Virus record (IMG/VR): IMGVR_UViG_3300037584_000868
Location: 1 to 20,534 of that record
Origin: a virus
DNA: 20,534 bases
Strand: one strand, 5' to 3'
Shown one piece after another: positions 13,467-20,534 of the stretch. Below the pieces are notes generated by a model. The model did not search any database and was not told where the DNA came from. It saw only the letters and a list, made by a program, of their open reading frames with translations. The position numbers and the translations under genes were made by a program. Every line of letters starts with the position of its first letter. The stretch's first letter is position 1.

Positions 13467-15409
13467 TATGCTGCAGTTAAGTCAACAACTTCACATACTC
13501 CTGCAGTACAAGCTAACTCACGCCCACCTGATGTAGTGTCTTCCTTTTCAAAGTCACGTAGTACAACCCAATCAATAGCACTAGGCATTTGTGCTTTCAT
13601 CTCTTCGTACTCTTCCTTGGTGCAATCTTGATATGGTGCTTGTTTATATGTATGTTCACTAAATGGTAAGAAGCTAATGCCTGATACTTCATCAAAGTGT
13701 TTATATACCCATGAGCCTACGTCCATCCACTCGTCTTCTTTTACACTAATTGTAACAGATGGTTTGTGTTCACACCAGTGACGTTGATATTTTAACCACA
13801 ACTCAAGCTGTTCAATAGCCGACATAGATGTTCTGTGTACGGCATTAGTAGGTGACTTCATTGGGAAGCTAAACACTGTTGTGCTATCTGGCTTCATTAC
13901 GTCTGGCTCTGCAGGAATACCCTGTGCTACCATAAACTGTGTTAATGGGTCTTTGTTATCACCCCGTACAGTACGAATGTAATAAGGATTATGCCTTGCA
14001 TGTATACCTGATGCGCTGTCTACCAACTGTGATACAGTTCCTGATGGTTTGACGCACGTGATAGCTGTAGACTGCGGTATCTTTAACTGCTTTGCCATAG
14101 CTTTGTTAGCATTGATAGCGACATCTTTTAGTGCTTCTAGTGTAGTGCCTATGTTCATACCAATATGAGCAGACCTACCTGAAGTCATTTCATTGTCCAT
14201 GATACCCGTTAGTGATACACCAAGCAGACGTTCTTCTTCTGTGTTATCCTTCCATATCTTACGCAGATAGCGAAAGTTAGTCAGTGTAGATTGGAACGTA
14301 CCTAGTATTGTAGCCAAACGTACCTTCTCTGTTAGAGATTGTTGTGTATCTGTTTCACGAACAACTACCTCAGACAGATTACAAAACTGATAAGGACGTA
14401 ATATAATTTCACTACAGGGGTTACATCCGAAATCTTGTTCCGCATCCCTGCGTCCATTCTTTGCAGCCTGTACTTGTGCAGACTTACGATTAAAGATACC
14501 ACGTTCACCTGACTTACTTTCGTACAGCGATAGCCATTCACGCATGAACGTACCCATCTGTGGCTTTCCTTTGTAGGCAACGCTGTTGTTTGCAAGCGCA
14601 CGTTGTCCTTCGTTTTCCCACCACATACCTGCTTTTGCATGACTCATCTGGTCATCGTTCAGGTTTGATAGGCTTATGAGTGCGCTGCGTCTGACCCCAC
14701 CGACAACTACAACCTCACCAATCTTGCACATAATATCGTGACATTCAATAGGAAATAATCTACGACCTGATGCTGCCTTAAACTTCTCTATGCAAAACTC
14801 AAAGAGTTCTTCAAGAGGGGCTGGGCCACTGGCTCTACCACCAAATGTCTTGAGCCTTGCACCTGCGGGGCGTACCTCTGATACATCCCACTTAGGAATC
14901 TGACCAGCGTATAGCATGGCAATAAGTTCCCGTAGTGACTTAGCCCAGCCCGGACGTGAATCGCCAACCTTAATGATAGTATCTGTGTGATGCATATCTT
15001 CGTTGACGATTGGTAGCTTCTCAATGTTGTGACGTTCAACAGAGAAGCCTACACCTGTGCCACACATGAGTATATACATTGTCTCATCAAACGCACGTGG
15101 GCTATCCACAGGCACGTATGAACAATTGTATCCACCTACATGGCAACGGTCCAGTGCAGGACCAGATGTCATTAAGGCTCTCATGCTTGGCATGATGTCT
15201 TGATTTAGTACAGCATCTTCTAATTCAACACGCAAGTCAACGGGTAACTTATACTTATGATTAGTTTTTAAATGCTTTTCCATGTAGTCAAAGTATCTTT
15301 GTACTGTTTCACTCCATGTCTCTCGTCTTTGTTCGTCTTCTTTCCACCTTGCGTATCTGGATAACGCAATAAAGTTTTGGTAGTCTGTAGGTAAATGATT
15401 ACTTATCAT
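13466..15409 (-). CDS. nrdJ: Class II (adenosylcobalamin-dependent) ribonucleotide reductase, monomeric type
   Basis: A 647-aa enzyme that reduces ribonucleoside triphosphates to deoxy forms using coenzyme B12, feeding phage DNA synthesis. It resembles the monomeric Lactobacillus leichmannii type (739 aa) and is somewhat shorter. The catalytic set is present: the disulfide pair C96 (GGYNCSY) and C343 (YQFCNLSE), and the radical-site NPCSE giving N330, C332 and E334. The C-terminal redox arm CTAGVC (C634, C639) is intact. PSGTVS at 455-460 fits the phosphate-binding end of the barrel. AGGAG lies seven bases before the ATG. The phage must rely on host or scavenged cobalamin. No intein or frameshift is seen. 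Confidence 0.93.
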   Translation of the reverse strand: MISNHLPTDYQNFIALSRYARWKEDEQRRETWSETVQRYFDYMEKHLKTNHKYKLPVDLRVELEDAVLNQDIMPSMRALMTSGPALDRCHVGGYNCSYVPVDSPRAFDETMYILMCGTGVGFSVERHNIEKLPIVNEDMHHTDTIIKVGDSRPGWAKSLRELIAMLYAGQIPKWDVSEVRPAGARLKTFGGRASGPAPLEELFEFCIEKFKAASGRRLFPIECHDIMCKIGEVVVVGGVRRSALISLSNLNDDQMSHAKAGMWWENEGQRALANNSVAYKGKPQMGTFMREWLSLYESKSGERGIFNRKSAQVQAAKNGRRDAEQDFGCNPCSEIILRPYQFCNLSEVVVRETDTQQSLTEKVRLATILGTFQSTLTNFRYLRKIWKDNTEEERLLGVSLTGIMDNEMTSGRSAHIGMNIGTTLEALKDVAINANKAMAKQLKIPQSTAITCVKPSGTVSQLVDSASGIHARHNPYYIRTVRGDNKDPLTQFMVAQGIPAEPDVMKPDSTTVFSFPMKSPTNAVHRTSMSAIEQLELWLKYQRHWCEHKPSVTISVKEDEWMDVGSWVYKHFDEVSGISFLPFSEHTYKQAPYQDCTKEEYEEMKAQMPSAIDWVVLRDFEKEDTTSGGRELACTAGVCEVVDLTAA

Positions 15410-15413
15410 AGGG

Positions 15414-15575
15414 TCACTCCTGTATTGTTCTAATGTTACGTATTTTAATTCCTTCTATGTCATACAAGTATTCCTGAAGGCTTTCTTCTAGTTCTTCTGC
15501 TACATTCTCGTCAGCAGGAACCGGATATTCTTCTGGGTCTACATCCAATGTAAGAAACATCTTAACTCTTATCAT
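15414..15575 (-). CDS. Small acidic conserved phage protein, unknown function (53 aa)
   Basis: A 53-aa protein counted from ATG 15575, which has GAGGG eight bases upstream; the frame is open a few codons further but without a better start. It reads MIRVKMFLTLDVDPEEYPVP, then an acidic helix and a short strand IEGIKIRNI: a likely beta-alpha-beta mini-fold. The pattern of a KMFLTLD strand followed by EEYPVPAD is familiar from other marine phages but carries no assigned role. It overlaps the DUF3310 gene by 14 bases and ends four bases before the reductase start, so it may be linked to reductase expression. Confidence 0.65.
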   Translation of the reverse strand: MIRVKMFLTLDVDPEEYPVPADENVAEELEESLQEYLYDIEGIKIRNIRTIQE

Positions 15576-15864
15576 CGTAAAGACCCTCAACTTCAACTAT
15601 CAACTTGTTCAAATACCATCGTGCTTTTTCCAAGTCTTCAACGCCATTCTTATAACGATAACGCCATAGATATTTCATAATGTTACCCTGCAAATAGTAT
15701 TCAAATCCATCACCAGTAGCTGCGGCAATAGCTTCTATACATTCAATCTCAGTGTTATTATAATGAGGTGGGCTATCTACCATGTTTACATTTCCATAAA
15801 CTTCTTTGCCAGCTTTCTCATATCCTTCTTCTATTTTTTCCATTATGTTTTTGTAACTTGTCAT
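15562..15864 (-). CDS. DUF3310 (SaV-like) domain protein
   Basis: A 100-aa protein whose residues 28-90 match the DUF3310 pattern common in phages: VDSPPHYNN (29-37), IECIEAIAAATG, FEYYLQGNIMKYLWRYR (54-70), then NGVEDLEKARWYLNKLI. It is sometimes annotated as a nucleotide kinase-like protein, but no P-loop is visible here, so I leave function open. Placement among nucleotide and DNA metabolism genes is usual for this family. Its ATG overlaps the previous stop in TAATG. Confidence 0.8.
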   Translation of the reverse strand: MTSYKNIMEKIEEGYEKAGKEVYGNVNMVDSPPHYNNTEIECIEAIAAATGDGFEYYLQGNIMKYLWRYRYKNGVEDLEKARWYLNKLIVEVEGLYDDKS

Positions 15865-16220
15865 TATGCACTCCCTTCTGTTTTTGTACCAAAGTCAATC
15901 TTAACTACGTTGCCATCTGTTTCAATGACCCTTGGCTTATCTTCTAACTCAACTTCGTAGTGCTTGTCAACCTTTTCCATAACATAAGTATGTACTAATT
16001 CACGAAAATCTTCATTTAATTCCATCACTGGAATTGTTGATGCAAGCATCTTACAGAAGTGCATTACTTGAAAATAATCTTCTTCATCTAAAGAATTTTC
16101 TGGCTGCGTTATAATTGCAACATCAATCTCGCCATTCCATACGCCATCACTATCTTGTGTTGGTCTAATACGAACAATAAAATCCTCTGGTTGTACTCTG
16201 TCATACTCTCTCTTGCTCAT
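15864..16220 (-). CDS. Conserved-type acidic phage protein, unknown function (118 aa)
   Basis: Start taken at ATG 16220, which shares a base with the endonuclease stop (TGATG) and follows GAGGAGAAAG; upstream in-frame codons lie inside the endonuclease gene. The protein has a beta-rich N-terminal half (DFIVRIRPTQDSDG, then WNGEIDVAIITQP) and a helical middle (EDYFQVMHFCKMLASTIPV), ending in a charged strand (VVKIDFGTKTEG). The family is not recognised. Position between endonuclease I and DUF3310 suggests a role in replication or host takeover only by association. Confidence 0.6.
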   Translation of the reverse strand: MSKREYDRVQPEDFIVRIRPTQDSDGVWNGEIDVAIITQPENSLDEEDYFQVMHFCKMLASTIPVMELNEDFRELVHTYVMEKVDKHYEVELEDKPRVIETDGNVVKIDFGTKTEGSA

Positions 16221-16681
16221 CACTTTCTCCTCTTTACTTTTGTACCAGAGAACTTGATAAACTCTGGGTGTTTGTTCTTGCCTTTCTCTTTTAACCATTC
16301 TTCAGGCACGATTCTATTGTAACACATAAATCCGTGCTTGTCACACCACTCTCCGTAGGTAGACTTAGCACCCTTTCGTAGTTTACGTCTGTGGTTTTCA
16401 AACACAAAACGTATATCTAATTTGGGATGCTGCTTCTTTATAGCCAGATGTTTACGTCTATCTGCTGCTGTAAACATTCCCTTTGTTTCTATTATGATAC
16501 CGTTAGGTAGTACAAAGTCTGGTGTATAAGTACGGTAGGCTAGGTCTTCCCATTCTATCTTAATACATTCATAACCAAAGTCAATTTTTAGTTCTTTCAA
16601 ATAATCAGATAGCTTTACCTCTAAGCCTGACCGATACCCATATTTACGTGCTGCTCGAAACTGTTTAAAGTTAGGCGGCAT
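16220..16681 (-). CDS. T7 endonuclease I-like Holliday-junction resolvase
   Basis: A 153-aa nuclease of the phage endonuclease I family (T7 gp3 is 149 aa). It forms dimers that resolve branched DNA and help degrade host DNA. The PD-(D/E)XK active site aligns closely with T7: E21 (YRSGLE), D55 (YTPDF), E65 and K67 (IIIETKG). The downstream basic helix RRKHLAIKKQ and the GEWCDKHGF segment also fit. The ATG lies inside the end of the exonuclease gene (11-base overlap), so translation is probably coupled. The C-terminus is strongly basic (KVKRRK). Confidence 0.9.
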   Translation of the reverse strand: MPPNFKQFRAARKYGYRSGLEVKLSDYLKELKIDFGYECIKIEWEDLAYRTYTPDFVLPNGIIIETKGMFTAADRRKHLAIKKQHPKLDIRFVFENHRRKLRKGAKSTYGEWCDKHGFMCYNRIVPEEWLKEKGKNKHPEFIKFSGTKVKRRK

Positions 16682-17531
16682 TGTATTTCTCTGCTAGTTC
16701 TACATAGTCAACCATCTTAGGTTCTTTTGCCTGTGACATAACAGCAGGTAGACGTGTTAGGTTAGGCCAACAGTCATTTCTGTATGAACAGAATGAACAT
16801 GTTTTACCAAGAACTTTATTTCCTGTTTCTTTTCCTCGAAAGGTTTCAACCTCTGGTTCAAAGCAACGCTCAAACTTATTTTTATTTACGTTGTCTACAG
16901 TAGACTGTATTTTTGTTAACTCTTTATCTATGTCCATACCACTGGCAGGCACATACTTAAACTGACCATTTGCTTTGTTTACTACCCACCAACCGCCAGC
17001 TTTTTTGCCTGATGCTTTTGCATATCCTGCTAGTTGTGCAACATATCCAAAGGCATCGCTGCTTGCCAGAGTATTGTAGGATTCAAACTTATTTCTGTAT
17101 GACCAGTCGGAAGCTGATTTAATATCGTCAACTGCATCCCGAATGACAATATCATATGTGCCAGAAATGTTAGCGTTAGGCAAGTCCAAAGTAACTTTTT
17201 CATTATCTTCATATGCCACTCCTGATTCTTTTAACAACCCTTTGAAAACAGCTTCAACGATGTCTCCAAGCATCATGTTCATTACAAATGTTGTAGGCTT
17301 TGGTAGTGCAACATCCGGTTTGTTCTTCTCATACCAAAGTTGGCAAGCGGGGCGACCCACGTTAGACATACGTAGTCTGAAGTCACCCCGTTTGCTACCA
17401 CCAAACTGCCTCTTGAGTGCATCTTTAATGTCGCTTGCTACTTGGTCAATGGTGGTATCAGACATTGTTGTTTTGCCTGATACCGCATCTTCCATGTACT
17501 GATGCAATGCAAGTTCAGCAGGATGGTTCAT
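16671..17531 (-). CDS. Cas4/RecB-like PD-(D/E)XK exonuclease with probable iron-sulfur cluster
   Basis: A 286-aa nuclease of the PDDEXK_1 type. Visible are the helix LGDIVEAVF (E93), GTYD127 as motif II, D136-I-K138 as the D-x-K of motif III and Q166LAGY170 as the RecB-type QxxxY motif. Four cysteines fit a Cas4/AddB-style [4Fe-4S] cluster: C63 in RPACQLW and C245, C248, C254 in CSFCSYRNDC. Likely a 5'-3' or single-strand exonuclease for recombination and host DNA breakdown, standing in for T7 gp6. It shares one base with the SSB stop (TAATG). There are no other CRISPR genes, so it is not an adaptation protein. Confidence 0.85.
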   Translation of the reverse strand: MNHPAELALHQYMEDAVSGKTTMSDTTIDQVASDIKDALKRQFGGSKRGDFRLRMSNVGRPACQLWYEKNKPDVALPKPTTFVMNMMLGDIVEAVFKGLLKESGVAYEDNEKVTLDLPNANISGTYDIVIRDAVDDIKSASDWSYRNKFESYNTLASSDAFGYVAQLAGYAKASGKKAGGWWVVNKANGQFKYVPASGMDIDKELTKIQSTVDNVNKNKFERCFEPEVETFRGKETGNKVLGKTCSFCSYRNDCWPNLTRLPAVMSQAKEPKMVDYVELAEKYNAA

Positions 17532-18433
17532 TACGCTACCTCGTCTTCCTCAATCTCAATATCAACCAAGTCATCCACAACATCAATGTCATCATCATCC
17601 ATGTCTGAGTTAGCTTTTTCAGCCCATGCATTTGCGATGTATGAGTTGTAGTTATCCACCCATGCTATGAAGTCAGCAAACATTGCTTGGTCTTCATCAC
17701 TGATGTTGATTGTCTTTGAGACATCTAGCGACACTACTGGAAGGTAAAAGGCATTACCGTTAGGTAACTTTCTTTCCTGAGTGTTAGCCGTAATTAAGTG
17801 TTGCACTGGAAGACGTTGCATCTTTGCAAGTGAGGTAAAACTTTCACCAACAATCTTGAAAGCATCACGATTGTCAATCTCCCATATGAATGGAACAGCA
17901 CCAAGGTCAGTTGAATCACCATTGATAGTGATGGCATCTGACAATTCTACTGTGCCAAGAACAACACGGACACGTTTAATCTGCTTAATTAAATCTTGCA
18001 TCTTCTCTGGCAATGCCTTGAAGTCCTTAATGTAACCAGCAGGTTTGCCGCAGTTAAAGCCACCGTCATTATCCTTGAGGTCTATGTTCAAGTCATCTGA
18101 CATGAGTGTCTTAACATAACGATTAGGTGCATCACCCATGCCACGTACAAAACGCTTGTACATGAAACGCTGCATGAATGGACGTACCTTAATTGATGAA
18201 GCATAGTAAGTTTCACCATCAGGAATCTCTAGCTTGTATGTACCGCCAGAGACAACTTCCATGTTGACCATCTTACCCTTTACTTCTGTTTGCCCCATGA
18301 CAGGGCTATGATTGATACGCAAACGAGCCAAGCTGCTAGACTTTTGCTTTGAGTTATTTGCTTCAGATGCAATACCCATTGCCTTTGCCATAGCTGCGTA
18401 GTTGTTAGTATCAATTGTTGTGAGTTGTGTCAT
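17531..18433 (-). CDS. Putative single-stranded DNA-binding protein
   Basis: A 300-aa protein with a beta-rich body and a strongly acidic tail (residues 277-300: DMDDDD, then DIEIEEDEVA), the arrangement of phage SSBs such as T7 gp2.5 (232 aa), where the tail recruits the polymerase. It lacks the C-terminal aromatic residue that T7 gp2.5 needs. A basic patch occurs near 80-110 (FMQRFMYKRFVRG) and another in LIKQIKRVRVV. Its place between polymerase and exonuclease/endonuclease genes matches the T7 order. The first gene after the predicted promoter, with AAGGAGT nine bases before the ATG, so probably abundant. The assignment rests on tail and context, not on a recognised fold. Confidence 0.55.
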   Translation of the reverse strand: MTQLTTIDTNNYAAMAKAMGIASEANNSKQKSSSLARLRINHSPVMGQTEVKGKMVNMEVVSGGTYKLEIPDGETYYASSIKVRPFMQRFMYKRFVRGMGDAPNRYVKTLMSDDLNIDLKDNDGGFNCGKPAGYIKDFKALPEKMQDLIKQIKRVRVVLGTVELSDAITINGDSTDLGAVPFIWEIDNRDAFKIVGESFTSLAKMQRLPVQHLITANTQERKLPNGNAFYLPVVSLDVSKTINISDEDQAMFADFIAWVDNYNSYIANAWAEKANSDMDDDDIDVVDDLVDIEIEEDEVA

Positions 18434-18461
18434 ATGTTTTACTCCTTATCTTAGTTGAAAG

Positions 18462-18497
18462 TTCGATAGTTATATCAGCTTACATCCTTCGTGTCAA
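18462..18497 (-). promoter_or_regulatory. Extended -10 sigma70-type promoter for the SSB-to-MazG genes
   Basis: On the minus strand TTGACA (18497-18492) and TATAAC (18474-18469) are separated by 17 bases, with TGA (18477-18475) directly before the -10, giving the TGn extended -10. The -35 match is 6/6 and the -10 match 5/6. The TGA is also the polymerase stop codon. Predicted start near 18462 leaves a leader of about 28 bases carrying AAGGAGT. Three AACT direct repeats (18471-18453) overlap the start region and could be an operator, but this is weak. Confidence 0.7.
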
Positions 18498-20514
18498 GCC
18501 AATTGTCACCTATTTTTGACTCTAAAAGAAGGGGTACATTAAAGTTAACTCCCCATCTTAATGCAATCAAATTAGGTAACTCTTTGTTTGTATTATTGAT
18601 TGCATCTATTACTGCCCTTTCTTCGTTAGGATGCACGTCAATAACAATACTGTCATGCACTGTATTGACTATACATGATTTCATATTGGAAAGCAATCCC
18701 TCAATGTGCATCAATGCGATTGGCACAATATCAGCAGTAGCAAAAGACTGAACAGGGTAATTTTTTATCTGCGTAAAGTGGGATACTCTGCCACTTGCCT
18801 TGCGTACAACATCAGGAAAAGCAAACTCTCTACCTGATGGTGTTCGTATAACACCTGTGTTTAAAGCTTCTTTAGCCAATCTGGTATGCCAAATCCCAAT
18901 TCCTTCGTATTTTTCTGTGAAGTGGGTGTAGTATTTTGCTTCGGCAGGTGTGCGTCCGTACCCCGTTGCCCCGTAAAGGGGCGCAAAGGTGTGCGCTTTT
19001 GCATCCTGTCTATTCGTAGGCTGACCAGCTTCACTAATAACTTTAGCGGTGTAACTGTGTACATCAAATCCAGTAGAAACTTCTTCAATTGCAACTCCAT
19101 CTTGTGATAGGAAAGCGGCTGCTCGAAACTCTAACTGTGCAAAGTCAGCCTCAAGTATCTTGCCCTCTTTCCAGCGTGAAATAAATACTTTCTTTACAGG
19201 AAACGTACCACCACGTGGCATGTTCTGCATGTTAGGGTCAGCCCCAGAGAGACGACCAGTTTGTGTGCGGTGCTGCAATAAACGAACATGCAACTTACCA
19301 TCACTCTTAGTGTATGTACGTATACCCTCAACGAATGAGGATAGATATGTATCAACGGCACTCAAACGCCTGACCTTAGACAGAAACTCTGCTGCATCTG
19401 TCATACCTTTTGCCTTGGCTATGTTACCAAGTGTTTCAAGATTCTGCTTACTTGTGCTGAAACCATTCGCACTAGCCCACTTAGATGATGGTGGCTTAAA
19501 CTTGAGGCCAGCAATCTCGCTTGTGGAATTGAACAAAAACCCTGCAGTATTACAAGTAGGGCAACGATTAGGTCTTGCATATGGTGTGCCATCCTTCTTT
19601 GTCTTAGTTATATATCCAGACCCAGAGCAATCTGTACATTGAACCGCTTTGGTTTTGTACAGACGCTCTGTGCCACTGGACAGGAGAGTGCGGAAGTCTG
19701 TGTCATCCATGTAAGGGTCAATCGTATTAGCCCAATACGTTTTATCTTTGACCTTACGTGAATAGATAACCCATGACAACTGCTCTGGACTATTCAGATT
19801 GATAGGTGTATCACCCATCAGATTACGAACATGCTTTTGCAAATCCTTTACTAACTGTTCTCGTTCTTCTTCATACTCTTGTTTTACACTATCTAATGCA
19901 TCCTTGTCAACAGTAAATCCTGTTTGATAAATACGTGACAGTGAAACACAAACCTGATTGGTGAGAGTAACTGTGTCATATAACCTACTGTCTGTAGTGT
20001 TTAGTCTATACATCAGCTTATCAGATAATTCCTGTGTAGCATGAAGGTCAGCAGACAAATATTCAGTCAACTCATTATAAGGTATTGTACGTGTGCTATA
20101 CCCCTTGGCAAAGTATTCTTTAAGGGTGTCTTGTTTCTTTGTATCTAATTCATATCTTTCTGCACAAGCTTCAAGAGACAAAGGTTTTTTCTGCCCACGC
20201 TGTAGCACATACTCAGCAAGCATTGTGTCAAACACAGGGCCATCATACTTAAATCCTGACTCCCATAGCCACAGCAAGTCGTGTGCTGCATTGTGCATGA
20301 TGAGTACAGTTGCCTCATCTAAAAACCATTGCACACGCTCATGATAATCTTTTTGATTGGGAACATCTGCATGGTCAAATGGAAAGTGTCTCTCAACACC
20401 TTGGTCAGTTAACACACCAATCATAGTTAGTGAATTGTCTGGCTCAAAGGGGTCAAGATGCATCTTACCATTACGATGCGTCACTGTATTTTCTACGTCT
20501 AATACTAATTTCAT
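18475..20514 (-). CDS. Family A DNA polymerase with 3'-5' exonuclease and DnaJ-type zinc-finger insert
   Basis: A 679-aa replicative polymerase. The proofreading domain has D6-x-E8, N75/D79 (HNAAHD) and Y152/D156. Polymerase motif A is D457 in EADFAQLEFR; motif B is R502, K506, F510, Y514, G515; motif C is H620-D621 in TVHDSIV. Residues 293-325 carry a zinc-finger pair, CTDCSGSG and CPTCNTAG, between exonuclease and palm; this partial DnaJ insert is the feature described for phage HMO-2011. F510 is at the position of E. coli Pol I Phe762. There is no 5'-3' exonuclease domain. GAGGT lies ten bases before the ATG, which also overlaps a possible upstream stop (TAATG). Primase-helicase genes presumably lie beyond the window. 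Confidence 0.95.
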   Translation of the reverse strand: MKLVLDVENTVTHRNGKMHLDPFEPDNSLTMIGVLTDQGVERHFPFDHADVPNQKDYHERVQWFLDEATVLIMHNAAHDLLWLWESGFKYDGPVFDTMLAEYVLQRGQKKPLSLEACAERYELDTKKQDTLKEYFAKGYSTRTIPYNELTEYLSADLHATQELSDKLMYRLNTTDSRLYDTVTLTNQVCVSLSRIYQTGFTVDKDALDSVKQEYEEEREQLVKDLQKHVRNLMGDTPINLNSPEQLSWVIYSRKVKDKTYWANTIDPYMDDTDFRTLLSSGTERLYKTKAVQCTDCSGSGYITKTKKDGTPYARPNRCPTCNTAGFLFNSTSEIAGLKFKPPSSKWASANGFSTSKQNLETLGNIAKAKGMTDAAEFLSKVRRLSAVDTYLSSFVEGIRTYTKSDGKLHVRLLQHRTQTGRLSGADPNMQNMPRGGTFPVKKVFISRWKEGKILEADFAQLEFRAAAFLSQDGVAIEEVSTGFDVHSYTAKVISEAGQPTNRQDAKAHTFAPLYGATGYGRTPAEAKYYTHFTEKYEGIGIWHTRLAKEALNTGVIRTPSGREFAFPDVVRKASGRVSHFTQIKNYPVQSFATADIVPIALMHIEGLLSNMKSCIVNTVHDSIVIDVHPNEERAVIDAINNTNKELPNLIALRWGVNFNVPLLLESKIGDNWLDTKDVS
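19540..19638 (-). other. DnaJ-type zinc-finger insert in the DNA polymerase
   Basis: Residues 293-325 of the polymerase contain CxxCxGxG (C293, C296) and, after a 21-residue basic loop, CxxCxxxG (C318, C321). These four cysteines can bind one zinc ion as in the cysteine-rich region of DnaJ. No J-domain is present. The insert replaces part of the thumb-proximal region where T7 polymerase has its thioredoxin-binding loop nearby, so it may serve processivity or partner binding; that role is inference. Confidence 0.8.
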
Positions 20515-20534
20515 TATGCTTCATACCTCGCTGT
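20514..20534 (-). CDS. Possible 3' end of the gene upstream of the polymerase (partial)
   Basis: On the minus strand the last bases read TARYEA and then TAA at 20516-20514, sharing a base with the polymerase ATG. The TAATG junction is the same as those between SSB/exonuclease, the 118-aa gene/DUF3310 and reductase/39-aa gene, which suggests that an upstream gene ends here. Only six codons are visible, so it cannot be identified. Confidence 0.35.
   Translation of the reverse strand, partial: TARYEA

Noticed and set aside
15745-15775. A TATAAT hexamer on the minus strand, as a possible second promoter
   Set aside because: No acceptable -35 sequence at 16-18 bases upstream; it lies inside the DUF3310 coding region and is probably chance.
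17143-17502. A 119-codon open frame on the plus strand
   Set aside because: Antisense to the Cas4-like exonuclease with no start signal; composition is that of a complementary-strand shadow.
16671-17531. Cas4-like gene as a sign of a CRISPR system
   Set aside because: No repeats, cas1 or cas2 are present; Cas4-like nucleases are common stand-alone replication and recombination genes in phages.
19160-19642. A 160-codon open frame on the plus strand
   Set aside because: It lies fully antisense to the DNA polymerase, whose motifs are complete, has no ribosome site and gives a Cys/Arg/Pro-rich product typical of a shadow frame.
1-20534. tRNA genes, insertion sequences, integrase or attachment sites
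   Set aside because: Coding density is almost complete and I saw no cloverleaf, transposase, recombinase or terminal repeats; absence is limited to what can be judged by eye.

Overview
The window is a piece of a lytic, podovirus-like marine phage genome; the host was probably an alphaproteobacterium (SAR11, SAR116 or Roseobacter type). The evidence is as follows. A family A DNA polymerase carries a DnaJ-type zinc-finger insert, the hallmark described for the SAR116 phage HMO-2011 and its relatives. There is a monomeric B12-dependent (class II) ribonucleotide reductase, a T7 endonuclease I homologue, and a LamG/DUF7483-type tail protein of the kind common in uncultured marine phages. The DNA is AT-rich and almost fully coding. 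No integrase, repressor, RNA polymerase, tRNA, CRISPR array or insertion sequence is visible. The host assignment is inference from gene content.

The layout is two convergent blocks. Plus strand, 1-12036 (virion block): the end of an upstream gene, a 798-aa tail/receptor-binding protein, a probable tail-fibre assembly protein, a 51-aa membrane protein (possible holin), then six tightly packed genes that look like internal/ejected virion proteins and their small partners (669, 67, 169, 383, 1034 and 613 aa). Minus strand, 20534-12045 (replication and nucleotide block, read right to left): DNA polymerase, putative ssDNA-binding protein, Cas4/RecB-like exonuclease, endonuclease I, a 118-aa unknown, a DUF3310 protein, a 53-aa unknown, class II ribonucleotide reductase, two very short genes (39 and 44 aa), an 82-aa conserved unknown, a T5orf172 protein, a MazG-like pyrophosphohydrolase and a short membrane ORF. 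The blocks meet at one bidirectional hairpin terminator at 12036-12055.

The minus block reads as one economy. The polymerase, SSB, exonuclease and resolvase copy, recombine and resolve DNA, and the nucleases can also free host nucleotides. The reductase and MazG shape the nucleotide pool. From the SSB to the end of the block nearly every start overlaps or touches the previous stop, so translation is probably coupled throughout. A near-consensus extended -10 sigma70 promoter sits exactly on the polymerase stop codon and would drive everything from the SSB onwards.

The main points of interest are: the promoter fused to the polymerase stop; a regular 22-residue (2 x 11) helical repeat in the 669-aa virion protein; a 613-aa virion protein with a possible pretoxin-like helix and ADP-ribosyltransferase-like motifs; the DnaJ-finger polymerase; and several unannotated mini-genes stitched together by stop/start overlaps. 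I did not find a clearly new defence or mobile system. The best candidates for new biology are in the ejected-protein block.
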